This document shows positions 23,493-35,521 of a DNA stretch of 64,000 nt, one piece after another. Both the position numbers and the translations under genes were made by a program. The notes below the pieces were generated by a model. That model did no database searches. It was given only the letters and a program-made list of their open reading frames with translations, and was not told where the DNA came from. How positions within the stretch are numbered: position 1 is the stretch's first letter; each line of letters starts with the position of its first letter. The stretch covers positions 3,906,001 to 3,970,000 of the forward strand of contig NC_003284.9 of the NCBI RefSeq assembly GCF_000002985.6, given 5' to 3'. Origin of the DNA: Caenorhabditis elegans. Taxonomy: Eukaryota; Nematoda; Chromadorea; Rhabditida; Rhabditidae.

Positions 23493-25769
23493 TATTTCTG
23501 TGATATTTTCTGAACAGTATTTTTTGTTGTTGTTTGTGTCTTGCTTCTCATAATAAATAATAAATTTTTAAAAAATAAGCTGAGCATTTAAGGAAAATCA
23601 AAGCAATGTCGCATGTTCAAGTTGTTCTTTTAACACAAATAATTAAAAAAAGTTAAAGTGAAAAATAGTAGACAGTTTTATTACATTGGCTTTCAAAATT
23701 ATGGGTGACAGCCACATTTTACAGTAAATAAAAATTCCTAATCAAAAACAGTTTTACTGAGAAAGTTGGTTATTTTGACCATAGTTTTAAACGCTTCCCC
23801 CACTGCTGCTACTCCACCTATAAATGGGTATCTCCCCTATTACCGGACACCGTGTATTTTCTAGAAGTTATCTACCTTTTTTTGAAATATTTTCAAAAAG
23901 TATCTAGCTGCATCAACAGCGTCTTCTGAGACTTAGATCATGCGAGATTAAGCTGACGTTTTCTAAAATCGAAAGTGTTGTTACTTTTCACGCCTTCAAA
24001 ACTGCAACTCGTTTTTAACTGGTATTAGCTTGATTGCAAACGATTTGAGGTAGACATGTGAATGCGGAAATACATCTCAGATTTATGACGAGTTTAAAAA
24101 GGTTCGTAACATTTCGAATGGCATCTGCCATGGCAGAGCGAATGCAAAACACGATTCTAGTACACATTTTCAACATTCACTTCACACATTTTTTCGGCTG
24201 ACACAAGCCATTACAGTCGGGGCAGGATGGATTATTCGACATTTGAAATGAGATGGGTCACATTTGGTTGACCTTCTGAAATGAAAAGGGGTGGGCAGTG
24301 AGGGACGTTGAACAATGGGACGGTCGAAGAAATTCGAGATGAAAATTTGATAGCAACAATTTCGTTTTTTTTTCCAAATAGACGTGACAAGTATCTGTGA
24401 AGATTCAATTTGATTTTCTCTTTTTCGATAAAACTACAGTTTACGTTTTCTGTTACGTTCCTGCCATTGCCATCGGCTATAAAAATACTAATACAGTTCA
24501 TTCGCGCAATCTCATATTTTCTAATATTGTGTCCACGTCCCATTCCGCAATAATAAACATTCACATTCAGCGCTGTTTTTGCCTAGTTTTTTCCAGCATC
24601 TCCTAGCTATTGCGTGAGATCGAGAGAGGGAGAGAGAGAGAGAAAAGAGGCTGCGATAGAAGACGAAGAAGATGCGTATGCAGTCCTCCACATGAAGCGT
24701 CAATGGTATCAAGTTTAGTTGCTGAACGGTTGGGGTCTCCTCTTTTCGGTGTACTTCCTATGGTCACCGATATCAGCAAAAAGCCTTTCACTTCTAGCCT
24801 ATCATTATGATTCTGAGCGTTTTCAGGAATTGCGAACGAATCATATGCGTTCTTCAAGATTTCAAATTTCTGTTTCAAGTTTCAAGTTCCTTGCGCTTCT
24901 CTTCATTACTTCCTCCTATTATCAAGTGAATTGCGCCAAGTGATAAGTTGGTAATGATCAAGTTCTTCCAGTACTTTTCCCTTCTCTTCCGCTTTTCCTT
25001 TCTCCTCATTACCACTTTCCTTTAATTTCAACTTCCTTTCCTACCTTGAAAACAAACCAATACAATTTGAAAATTGTAACACTTTCAATCCTGATCACTG
25101 AAAACTGAAAACTGTTAACCTTCCAAACCGGTAAGTAGGTGAAAGCTAGACACTAGGTATAAAAAGAAGATACACTCCCCCCATCGAATTTTTTTGTGTT
25201 TTGATGTGATTATTCGAGAAGTACTACTTTTGTAATCAAGTGATAAGTTTTCTGATCTGCTAAGCTTACCTCTCGCTTTTTTGTTGAGTGTAATTTTTCA
25301 GCCAACAAAGTGTAAATGACCACCAAGTGAGTAACAGTAGGTATCAAGACTTATGTGTCTTGTACGTCGATGAGGAAGGAGATGCCGATTGAAAAATACA
25401 TCTATCTTGTAAAGTGTTCATGATAGTGCTAATTGACATGTATACCAGCTTGATCTCATCTTTTCATCACTGTAAAGTTTTTATGGCGTACAAAATCGAA
25501 AGATGTCTGGAAAGAATATCGTTCGTTGCCAATTGCAGCTTCTTCGATCTTATATATAGATTCGCCAAAGTTCACGTTTTCATCTTTTTCAGTTGTTGTG
25601 CTTGATCTTTTTCCCGGTTTTTTTCATGTCATAGCTTAATTGTTATTCTTTTCAGATTTCATCGTGGGACTTATTCCTATATTTCATTCTATTAACTCCA
25701 CAATTTTTTTACGATTACAATCAGTTTTTGTCATGAATTTGGATTAAATTTGGAACAAAGAAGCTCAGA
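23493..25769. other. intergenic region upstream of adt-1
   Basis: Contains the 3' UTR and poly(A) signal of the RING gene and a purine-rich GAGAGA tract at 24616-24652. The stretch 24.9-25.4 kb has good acceptors, such as TGTAATTTTTCAG near 25300, that could serve adt-1 5' UTR exons. No further coding exon is supported. Pyrimidine-rich blocks around 24950-25050 look promoter-like. Confidence 0.45.
23552..23557 (+). promoter_or_regulatory. poly(A) signal AATAAA of the RING-finger gene
   Basis: AATAAA occurs 60 bases past the TGA in a TAATAAATAATAAA cluster, giving a very short 3' UTR. Confidence 0.7.
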
Positions 25770-28700
25770 ATGAATCCATGTGTACTAACTCTATTATATA
25801 GTATTGCGGTAAGTCGTCAGTTAAATATACCGTATTTTCCCATTCGAGATGCTTTCCCTCCTCCACGTCTTATATCTCGAGTGTCTTAAATTTCATAAAA
25901 AAATTTTATTATCGTAATGTAGAGAATTAAAAAAAAGAAATGTTGGAAGTATCTTGCCAGCTCTCAAAGTGGGGGTGCAAGTCTTATACGAAAAATACGG
26001 TAACATTGCCTTTTAAAAATTTTCAAATTTCCAGGTGATTTCCGCAGTACATCACTCAATGACACCACTAGAGTTGAAGCACTTTTTCGGAACAGAAAAC
26101 AAAGACAAAGGTAGTGAAAATATAGTGAAATTTGTGAAAGCTACCACTTGAGGCGGCTTGTCTGTCTCCCGTATTTGTAGTGACCTTGTCTAATAGCCTT
26201 ACCACATTAATAGTAAAAGGGAAACCGTCTGGCCGAAGATTGTGGCACTCAAATATTTACTTTTTTCTATGCTATTATCCTTAATGTTCTTCCAGTTCCT
26301 GTATACTTTTTGGACGACAACAAAAAACACAGACGGCATGTTGATGATGGATTCAAAATGGATTTCCTTATCGATGGAGTCATGGAGACGTTCGTGTTGC
26401 GCAATAAACCGCATCTGTTCTCTGAAGGTTTGCTTTTCCCCCCCTGTAGTCTTTGCGGCGCCATTGTCATGCTTGTTAATCAGGATTGTCAGAGAGATTA
26501 GAGCGTTTCGTTATGATAGCAGATAATAGACTATCTAAACGATGGTGATAGGGTTAAAAACTTTAATGTTCGGGAAATTTGGAACCGAACAGTGTTCAAA
26601 CCCATTTGATTAAAGACCAGAAACCCGGAACGCTTCTTCTTTCAGGTTATCATATAATGGAAAACGACGTTGAATTAATGATGCATCCACTAAAAGATTG
26701 TGTTTACGAAGGTGAAAGTGCCGTTCGGAACGGCACGCGAATCGGTCTCGTCGGCTGCGGAAACAAAATGGTAATCTTTGACCCAACCTTGATGAAGACA
26801 GAAACCCACCGCGATATACTTATTTTTCCTGATTCGATCGCGATCTTACTGCGAGAATGGCACTATCAAATCAACTTTCACTTTTCGTTTACTACGAGGA
26901 AGTTGCTGATGGTTTTAGTGCTATGAACGCGGAAATTGAGTCATTGAAACATAAGAAAAAAAACTTAGAGATGACCTTTAATGAGGAACTTCAATTCGCT
27001 GAAAACATAGGCAAAACAGTTTCAGTACTTTTATGAATGTAGTTTTTCGTTCATCAAAATTCTTATCGTCTAGATCTTTGATCGTTTTGATGGGCTGCCG
27101 CCAAAGACCCAAAGATGTAGTAAATAAATCGAAGAAAAACAAAGTTGATTTGCAGAATGGTATGGTTGTTGCTGACAACGGGGATTATCACTTGATCCAA
27201 TCCCATCACCAAACTGGCCATCATGTTATTCACAAACGGAGTATTGAGTCCATCGATCATGAATGCCAATTTGGTATGCATTTCATGGATTGCAAAGAAA
27301 GAAAGATATTGATATGAGTTCTTTATTTTATAGATGCCAATGAAGATCCGTATCCAGAAGATCGAGAGGAAATCGCGATGAAGAGTATGTTGATACGAAT
27401 GGTGAAAGATATTAGAAGGGCCGAACCACATCGAAGAGATATCCTCACCGTAGAGTTGGCTGTATTTGCGGATGATGCAATGTGGGATCATTTTAAGAAA
27501 ATGTACGGGAAAGCTGCAGAGGAGAATATGCACACTTTCATCATGGCAGTTGTGAATAATGTAAGCTAATTATCAGAATTTACTTCGTCGTACTTAAAAA
27601 ATTTCAATCGTACATAGTACCGTAATACTCGTGTGAAAATTATTTGAGGCAGCTTCTATAGTGCTAAAATACTTAAATATCGTTCAAAAAAGCTCCAAAA
27701 GTTGTTTGTAATTAATTTCAAAATTTACTATCGCCAGCATATTTATAACCCTAAAAATTTACAAAAATATTACACTCTCATTATCTTCTAATATCCATTA
27801 CTTATTTAAACGTCGAGGGATCTTGTAATTGTGCTCGAAATATTCAAAAAATTGTTTTTTTTTTAATCTTGGTAACTTATCAACATTTATTCAAAGAATT
27901 CGAAAACATTAAACAATTTTTGTAGCGTTTTTTTGTGATACTTAGTTACGTTGGCATAGGTGTGAAAGTATTAATATTTTGAATATAACTTTTATGGAAG
28001 ATGTTTTTATGTGTACGAAAAACTAGATAAACCTTTCATATCACAGATTGATGTTCTCTACACCCAAAGACTTCTTCAACCCAGAATCAACATCAAAATT
28101 GTCAGATATGAAATCCTGAAAAATATTCCAGTAAGTTCATACTTTGTAGAAGTTATTGAAACATGTATTTTTAGCATTTAATGAATGCAAGAAAACACTC
28201 AAATGGAGACGTCGATAGACTTCTCGACGCATTTTGCCAGTACCAAAACGAAATAAACCCCCCGAATGATGCAGACCCCAGGCATTGGGACCATGCTCTT
28301 CTATTCTCTGGGTATGAATAATCACTTCCATTTTACTCAATTACTTTCACTTTGAAGATACGATCTCCATCGAAACGGAGTAAAAACAGTTGCCGGTTAC
28401 GCCCCGGTTAAAGGGATGTGTAGTGGTGTTCGATCGTGTACAATCAATGAAGGCCTCGACTTTGGCAGTGTTTTTGTGGTCACTCACGAGATGGGTCATA
28501 GGTATGGCTTTTTTAATGTGAAGAATCACAATTTGGTACAACTATTGCAGTTTGGGAATGTATCATGATGGGGACAACGAATGTGATCTGAGGTGTTGCA
28601 TAATGAGCCCGTCGGTGGGAAGTGGAAAGACTCACTGGAGCCAATGTTCTGTGAATGAAATGGCAACTTTTGTTGGGGTTTGTTTTTTGAGTTATGTAAT

Positions 28701-31605
28701 TCATTTTAAAAAAAACCAGTAATTAGTCGTATTGGCACAAGGCAGAAAAAAACTAAATTACGGTGAAATAAGATACATTTTTGTAACTGGTTTGAAGTAA
28801 TTATATTTTTAGCACTTGGGAGATGATTTCCGCCCTCCGAACTGCTTACAAGATGCGTCGGCTAATGAACAACGCATGGTTGCATTTAAAGAATCCGAGC
28901 CACCTGGGCAGTTGTTTACACTTGACGAACAGTGTGAGATATTTCACGGTGAATGTTGGAAGCATGAATTGAAAGATGGACAGACAATGCAGGTAAAACA
29001 AACGTTTATTTGAAATCTCTTCATTGAGATCTTATCAGAACATCTGTCAAATGGTGTGGTGTGGCAACGGAGAAGGTGTTATTCGAACGGCGCATCCAGC
29101 CTTAGAGGGAACGTACTGTGGATTCGGAATGGTAAACAACAACGTACATCCGTTCTAAAATGTTAATTTGTAGATATGTCGTCAAGGACAATGCGTTGGA
29201 TCGAGTCAATTGATGAGGGTTACTGTAGGTGGTTGGTCCACGTGGAACGATCGACCCGCACCAACTTGCGGTGGAAGGTGTTCGCAGTGTGAGATTCGAG
29301 GACAAATTCGAATTATGCGAAGTATCAGACAGTGTAATAATCCAAGGTAAAGAGAATTTCATGCATTTTCCATCAATTTTTTTCTTCAGTTCCAACAATG
29401 GAGGCGCACCATGTCAAGGTGATGAGGCGCGTGGAATGGTTTGTCATAGAGATGTAAGTGAAATTTGAATACTGAAATGTAGACTGCGGCACACGGGGAA
29501 CTGATTAGTATGGTAATAAAATGACCAAATATATATTAATAAAACGGTTGAAAAAAGTTTCGGATCAATAAGTGTTGGAAAGTTTTTGTGTACCACTGAT
29601 CAAAGAATCTAAAGCACTGTTCAAACCCCATTTTTTCATGGTTTCAGAGTTCTCAAATGAAAACTATAATTTTAGAGTTTCCTTATAAAAAATTGAATCT
29701 TCAGGTATGTAACGGTGACTCCATAGAAAATTATGCAACTCGAGTTTGCTCTCGTCTTCGCGATGAAAACGCTATTCCAAACACAATATTGTCTGGTGAA
29801 GGCATGCAATTTGAACAGGCAATGTGTAAAATTTGGTGTCTAATTTCGGGATCAACGAACATCCGAACAGTTTCCAATTTTCCCGACGGAGCTCCGTGCG
29901 GGCCTGGGCAATATTGCATAAAAGGAGAATGCCGGGTATGCTAGTGCCTTGGTTATTACTATTACGTTATACAATTTATTTTCAGCCCCTTCTCTGTGGT
30001 TCGACAACACTTGCATATTCTGAAGCTGATTGTCCTCTCAGTGTTCTACAGACAACAACTACGCCACCAATGCCACATGTTCATTCTGTGGATCAATTTG
30101 CAGGAAAAACCAATCCATACAAAGAACACAAGAAAAGTAGGTTTTGAAAGTTATAAATATTCTGAAGCATTCCAAGTTTTAGCCCCCTTCCTCAACGAGT
30201 GGTCCGGATGGTCTGTTTGGTCAGAGTGCGTCACTTATGATTGCCGTAAGTTTTTTTTTTCGTTTAGAAATTGAGCATTCAAAAGTATAAACAAATGGGA
30301 AAAGATTAGACAAAAAAAAAGTAAAATTTGTGATGTCCTACTGAATTTGTCCTTCAGACACACAAGGAGTCAAAGTTCGAGTTCGACGTTGCTTGGCGGG
30401 AGTATGTGCTGGAGCTCTGCGTGAACGCCAGCCATGCACACGACCATGTACTGGATCTGAAAGACCATTAACTACGTCACCGCCGCAGCAGACGTTCAGA
30501 AATAGATTCATTGCTCCACTTCCTAACAGGCAAACCAACATGATTTTACGGAAAGTTGATCAGTAAGGGTTTTGCACAAAGAGCACGTAAACTTTAGTAT
30601 TTTCTAAATATTTTTAGCTGGGGACCATGGTCAGCTTGCAGTGTAACTTGTGGAACCGGGCAAAAGCTCAGAAGACGAGAAAACTGCATCGGGCAAGGTA
30701 TGAAATGAATGTGTTCTTCAAAAAAACAATTGACTTTCAGAATGTGCCGAAACCGGACCATGTGTAATGCAATCGTGTAGAGAAAACAAAAATACTTGGA
30801 CAGAATGGTCGCAATGGTCAGATTGCTCTGTAAACTGCGGAGAAGGAGTGCAATTCAGGAAGCGAGCATGTTTTGCAGCCTTTTGCCGTGGAAAAGACAG
30901 CGATGTTAGAAATTGTTATGGGCAGGTACTGTGAATATTTTTGCATTTAAAAATTTGAAAATTAAATCAAAATCTAAAATTGAAAAAAAAACTCCAAGTT
31001 TCGGACAGAATCTAGTCCATTATGGACATTGCGTAGGTGTTATAAAACAACTATACTATTCGTCAAAAATTGGCTCGCAAAACGTCCGTCGCTTCAATTT
31101 TTCCAACGCCAACAGAGAACTTTAAAAAACTAGAAAATTAGCGGAAAATTTCTGTTATAAACTTGAGAGTCAACTAGTATATAATAAATTAAACCATTCG
31201 GGAATATAAAAACATACTTCAAATTACGAACAAAACTATTCCGGAACACTGTTTTTATTCAAACAAATGCACACTTATGGTGTCTGTTAGTAACTTTATT
31301 TCAATTTACTAAATTGAAACTTCAAGCATCAAAACACTTTCAGAGATGCTCCGAAACCACAACACGTAGACCACTTGTAAATAGATCTGGTCTTTGGACG
31401 GGATGGTCGTCCTGGTCCTCTTGCAGCACAAAGTGTGGTATTGGACAACGAACAAGGAGGAGAAGGTGTTATCAAGGATCTTGCTTGGGTTTGTAAATTT
31501 CCACTCTTTTTTGCTTTACTTTCAAATTTTTTTTTGCACAGCTTGACATTCACATTTCCAGGTGACGATAATGAGAAAGAAAGATGCATTGGTTCTCAGT
31601 GCTGA
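25770..31605 (+). CDS. adt-1: ADAMTS-family secreted metalloprotease (ADT-1)
   Basis: I trace 22 exons, 25770-25808 to 31562-31605 (TGA), all in phase, giving about 940 aa. Others include 26296-26427, 27334-27560, 28358-28501, 28551-28677, 29174-29346, 29705-29935, 30358-30562, 30741-30925 and 31344-31488. The start [14 protein letters not shown] is a signal peptide. A prodomain ends near the basic site RRAEPHRR, followed by the metalloprotease core ([14 protein letters not shown]). The zinc site HEMGHSLGMYHD is split between exons 9 and 10, and the Met-turn is CCIMSP. A Cys-rich region and a first thrombospondin repeat ([10 protein letters not shown]) follow, then a spacer (29705-30136). Four more repeats follow, starting [31 protein letters not shown] and [10 protein letters not shown]. 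This is the expected ADAMTS architecture: a zinc endopeptidase acting on extracellular matrix. The protein ends directly after the fifth repeat, without a PLAC domain. Confidence 0.9.
25828..26002. repeat. palindromic MITE in adt-1 intron 1
   Basis: Ends TACCGTATTTTCCC and its inverse (GAAAAATACGGTA) frame about 175 bp. Inner arms share CGTCTTATA / AAGTCTTATACG. It fills most of the first intron of adt-1. Confidence 0.75.
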
Positions 31606-31877
31606 TGCACATCACAACGTGTCCAAAGAAACACACACAGAGAGCCATCAGTTTTTCAATCGAAACCACATGCTGTCTCAGTAGAACGAACGAGAAGAAG
31701 AGATTTGAAATTTAAAATTCAAAATTAGTAGCAGACTTTATAGATGTAATGCTCTTTTTTTTCTCGTTCCCTGTGTACTTTCAACGCTTTTATAATTGTT
31801 TTAAACTAGACATTCTCAGCGGGTCTCTCTTTTTTGTTTATACAAGATGTCATCGTACATCTATTGCATATTACACT

Positions 31878-31883
31878 AATAAA
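31878..31883 (+). promoter_or_regulatory. poly(A) signal AATAAA of adt-1
   Basis: AATAAA lies 273 bases past the adt-1 stop, with no other coding sequence between. Confidence 0.65.
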
Positions 31884-33400
31884 ACATTCAAGTTTTTAAG
31901 TCTTTATTTGATAAATTAATTGTGAGCTTGATTTTACAAAATCTGGCCATTTATGTTAAAAAAATCAATTTCTTTTGGAATACGTGCTAGATCAAAATTG
32001 TGAAAACGTGAAAAAAAACATGTTTGAAGTTAAAAAGTTTCTTAATTTTTTTTTTGACATTTATATCATATGTATAACACTGTAAGTTCAGCAATGTCTT
32101 ATAGTATTGCACTGACTAAGTGCCAAGTGTAACACTGGTATAGAGTTTGGGTTAATTTGTCATTTATTTATTGTAAAAATTGCATTTTTTTCGTTTCAGC
32201 AATCGTTTCAAGCAATCATAATTTATAGATGCATGCAAGATTGATAGAAGACACGCGTTTACTCCTTTCACTCAGGTCAACTTGACTTTGTGTCAATTTA
32301 AAAACTCAAAGAATACATATTGTTCGTAATTTCATCCGCGTTTTAAAAAACCTTTCAGGGTTATTTTTCACCTGACAAGGGAAGTTTTTCAACTTAATCC
32401 CAAACTTCCAAATAAAACCTATGTCATTTGAAAGAAGACCGTCTAAATAGGTCCCTACAAAAAATTTAGCGGCAGAGGGGCACTTTGAACTGAAAAAAAG
32501 GTGCTCTGAACTTTTTCATTGCAATTTGTTAATCAAAATATTAACACAGTACGGTAGATCCTAAAAAAAAATAAGTGCAATACTTTGGACTAGCGCTACT
32601 CCTATGCTGCAAAAACGATAAAATATCATAGTAAATAAATTTCTAAATTTTATACGATTTTTTGAAAATTGGAAGCATGCCAATTTTTACCACTTTTTGG
32701 AAGTTGTCAATCAAAATAATTTTTTCCGATTTTTATAGTCTACATACGTTTCAAGTAATAATGCTCAAACATTGTAAGGACTCGAACGTGCTACAGTGCT
32801 ATCTATAGTTTTGTCAAAAAGTGGCAATAATTCAGTAATTCTCACTGGTGCTGTTCCACTTTTAGAATCTGCAATACTGGATTTCGTTAAAGTTATAGAA
32901 TACGAGACTTATAGAACAAATGCAAGGCGTATAGAAAATACGGTAATTCAAATATATCAATTTCATATTAAAATAGACAAAATCCATCAGGTGGTGTGCA
33001 AACTTGAATTTCCATTCACCGAGCAATATCATTTCGCATGAATGAAAGTTTGCATAAATTTTCATTAGAAACTTACCACATGTCATGTCCAAGTTTCATG
33101 TGTTCTTTTTCTGTGCAAAACAATGTTTTTCTCATGCCATTTTTCCTGTTCGCAGATACATCGATGCCTCATTTTTCTCAATCTACCCCCCCCCCCCCCT
33201 CCCATCCACCGGATCATCTTCAAATTGTCGTAGCAGCTGCTCTCGCTTTAATTTTTCACCTTTTCTCATCCTGTGCTATCATTCTATCTCTATTCCTCAC
33301 CACCTACATTTTCGTTTTTTTTTTTGCTTTTGTCTGAAACGAAACGCATATCAACTTTCATTCATGAATTGAGGAAAACAACTACAAAGTAAAAGCAGTG
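31884..33400. other. intergenic, no gene seen
   Basis: AT-rich sequence. At 32372 it has CTGACAAGGGAAGT, the same 14-mer found at 18066 in the decayed element region, suggesting a shared repeat family. A run of 14-15 C lies at 33187-33200, within a pyrimidine-rich block (33160-33330) that probably belongs to the promoter or 5' UTR of the gene starting at 33401. Confidence 0.5.
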
Positions 33401-34092
33401 ATGGGGAAGTGGCCGTCAAGTTCCGATCAAAATGGTAAGTAATAAGCGTTATTTTATTTCATTTTAATTTATCTGTATATGTATATATATACTTTTTTCG
33501 GCACTTGGCAATTTTGGTACTTGCTGATATGTATTACCAAAATGATCCAAATATTTTAAGTTTTAAGTTTTGAGACATACTTTTAAAAGCCTATGCATCT
33601 TTGAAACCGTTCATTTTTCGGTAATTTGTCTACTCGGAAATTGGCAACTTTGGCAATTTCTAGTTTTTAATTGTTTTTTTTTCAAATGCAAAACATTTAA
33701 ATTTGCCCTAATTTTTTAGCACTGACCAAATATTTCCAAGTTCAGACCAAAATCCAGATGGAATCATGACATCTACTTTTGGTAGAGACGTGGAGTCGGT
33801 TGCTTTCGCGGTTTTATTATTTTTGGCAGCTGGAATTGTACTTTTTATCTCCTGTTTCTTTGTCACCAAATGCTTACAATGCTACAAAGCCCGACAGCGG
33901 CGGTGAGCTATTTTAATAAATGTTCTAGTCAAAATCATGCATGGAAAAATTTTCAGACTACGACGAAAAGCTCTCGGCGAAGACGACGACGACGATGATG
34001 ATGATGATGATGTTGATAATGATGTGGATATTGATGAGGATGAGCCACAAACTACAATCACAAATTCCAGTCCTGATCTAGTAAAAGTGTGA
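33401..34092 (+). CDS. small single-pass membrane protein with acidic tail, 108 aa
   Basis: Three exons, 33401-33434, 33746-33902 and 33957-34092 (TGA), in correct phases. The N-terminus is short and polar (MGKWPSSSDQN, then PDGIMTSTFGRDVES). One strong transmembrane segment follows (about residues 31-55, AVLLFLAAGIVLFISCFFVT), then a Cys/Arg-rich juxtamembrane stretch (KCLQCYKARQRRLRRK). The tail has an uninterrupted run of ten Asp encoded by GAC/GAT repeats and further Asp/Glu. No signal peptide is visible, so a type III (N-out) or tail-in-cytosol topology is inferred from the positive-inside rule. I recognise no family. The gene is compact, with AATAAA at 34122. Confidence 0.75.
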
Positions 34093-34121
34093 TTAATGTA
34101 TATTGTACAATGCATTTTTAA

Positions 34122-34127
34122 AATAAA
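34122..34127 (+). promoter_or_regulatory. poly(A) signal AATAAA
   Basis: AATAAA lies 30 bases past the stop of the 108-aa membrane protein gene. The next gene, prl-1, converges from the other strand with its stop at 34850. Confidence 0.65.
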
Positions 34128-34849
34128 AATTAATTACCGCATTTCATTTTCATGGAAATAATGAATTTGTGCAAGTTTGTGTCGAGCTGAACTTTCTTAT
34201 CAGCGATGACAATCGCCCAGCCCACACACAATTAAAATTTCTTGCTAAATTTAGAAGTGAGTTCCGTTATTTTTTATTTATGAAAGTGGGAAAGGAAAAC
34301 CGGATGACAGAAAAGATAGGTGAGACAATAGGAAATTGGTATGGATATAGGTTGAGTTGAAAATTGAATGAGTTCAGAACGCGCTCATGAGCAGAGAAAT
34401 AATTGTTGTCAAACTAATGAATCACATTCATATTTCATAGAAAACGAGTAGATTACGAGGCGAAAGTGGATAGGTGGATAAAAGATGGTATCAAGGAAAT
34501 GGTAAAAGCGATTGGTAATGTTCGAATCAACAGGTATTTCGAAACATTATCAATATCACAAATGTGTTGAGGCTTTTGTGAGAATTATTGTAAATTTGAG
34601 ATTACTAAAAAAAAACTCACTTAATTGATGGGATAGGAAAATATGAAAATAAAAGGAAATAAAAGAAATTGAAAGCGTATTAGCTTTAGGTGCAGCGGAC
34701 AAGAAAGGATCGTTGTTCACAAGGGAGAAAGTCAGAGGTATGGTGCAACAGAGATGGTGAACTTAGGATATAAAATGATACTAGCGTTGCTGAATTGAAT
34801 TTCTTGTTATGACAAAATTGAAGGTTTTGATTTTGGATGCACCATGAAA

Positions 34850-35521
34850 TTATTGGATGCAGCACGACTTTTGTTTTCCGTCGACATTGCCACGTAGCCT
34901 ACGGAGTTCCCCGTTTGCTTTGTATGTCTCGAGGAACTTGAGCTGTTTTTGGTTGAGAGCTCCTCGTCGTTGCCTGAAACCGGATTATTGTTATGCGAGA
35001 GTTGATCTCTAATCTCACTCACGTTCTAATCATTTCAACAGCATCTTCGTATTTCATGCCAGCTTCGATTAGTGCAATTGCTACTAGTACTGGTGCTCTG
35101 CCGAGCCCTGCAACACAGTGGACGGCGATGCTCTTATCCGGATGTTCTTTGAATGATGTCATGCAAAGTTGGAACCAGCTTTTAATCACCTGGAAAATAC
35201 CCGGATTATTAAAACAAGAAATGAATCATTGCGACAAACCTCTGGTGGTGGTGGTGATCCGTCGGAGAATTGCCAATCGAGAACATCAATGCCAGCTTCC
35301 TTGAGAGCCAACGTATCATAGGTTGGCTCACAGACTCGCACGACCGCTCGGGCTCCGTGCTTCTCAAGTTCTTCAATGTAAGACTGGATGGAAGAGTTGT
35401 TCGGACGGTCGGTGATGAGGAAGCGCATCTTTCCCCACGCAATCTCGGACGGGGCAGGCTTGAAGTATGTGGTTGCAGCAACAGTGTTGGTGGAGGCTCT
35501 CTTCTGCACGGCGGCGCTCAT
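34850..35521 (-). CDS. prl-1: PRL-type protein tyrosine phosphatase, 190 aa
   Basis: Three exons on the minus strand: 35521-35240, 35189-35023 and 34973-34850, totalling 190 codons plus stop. The signature loop [10 protein letters not shown] holds the catalytic Cys and Arg of the CX5R motif, with Ala after the Arg as in all PRLs. The general-acid loop reads [13 protein letters not shown]. The conserved tail motif ([11 protein letters not shown], then [10 protein letters not shown]) ends in a basic stretch and the prenylation box CCIQ. The enzyme is therefore expected to be farnesylated and membrane-bound. In animals PRLs also bind CNNM magnesium transporters. In the acid loop Ser stands where vertebrate PRLs have the first of two Asp; the second Asp is kept. 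The last exon must use the acceptor at 34974. The 71-aa frame that reads through 34976-35022 loses the CAAX box and is not the main product. Confidence 0.93.

Noticed and set aside
24603-24943. Several overlapping frames around the GAGAGA tract
   Set aside because: Low-complexity purine/pyrimidine tract and opposing frames; more likely 5' flank of adt-1.
34807-35022. 71-codon minus-strand frame overlapping the prl-1 3' end
   Set aside because: It reads in the wrong frame through the last intron and exon. The in-phase splice gives the conserved PRL tail and the CCIQ prenylation box.
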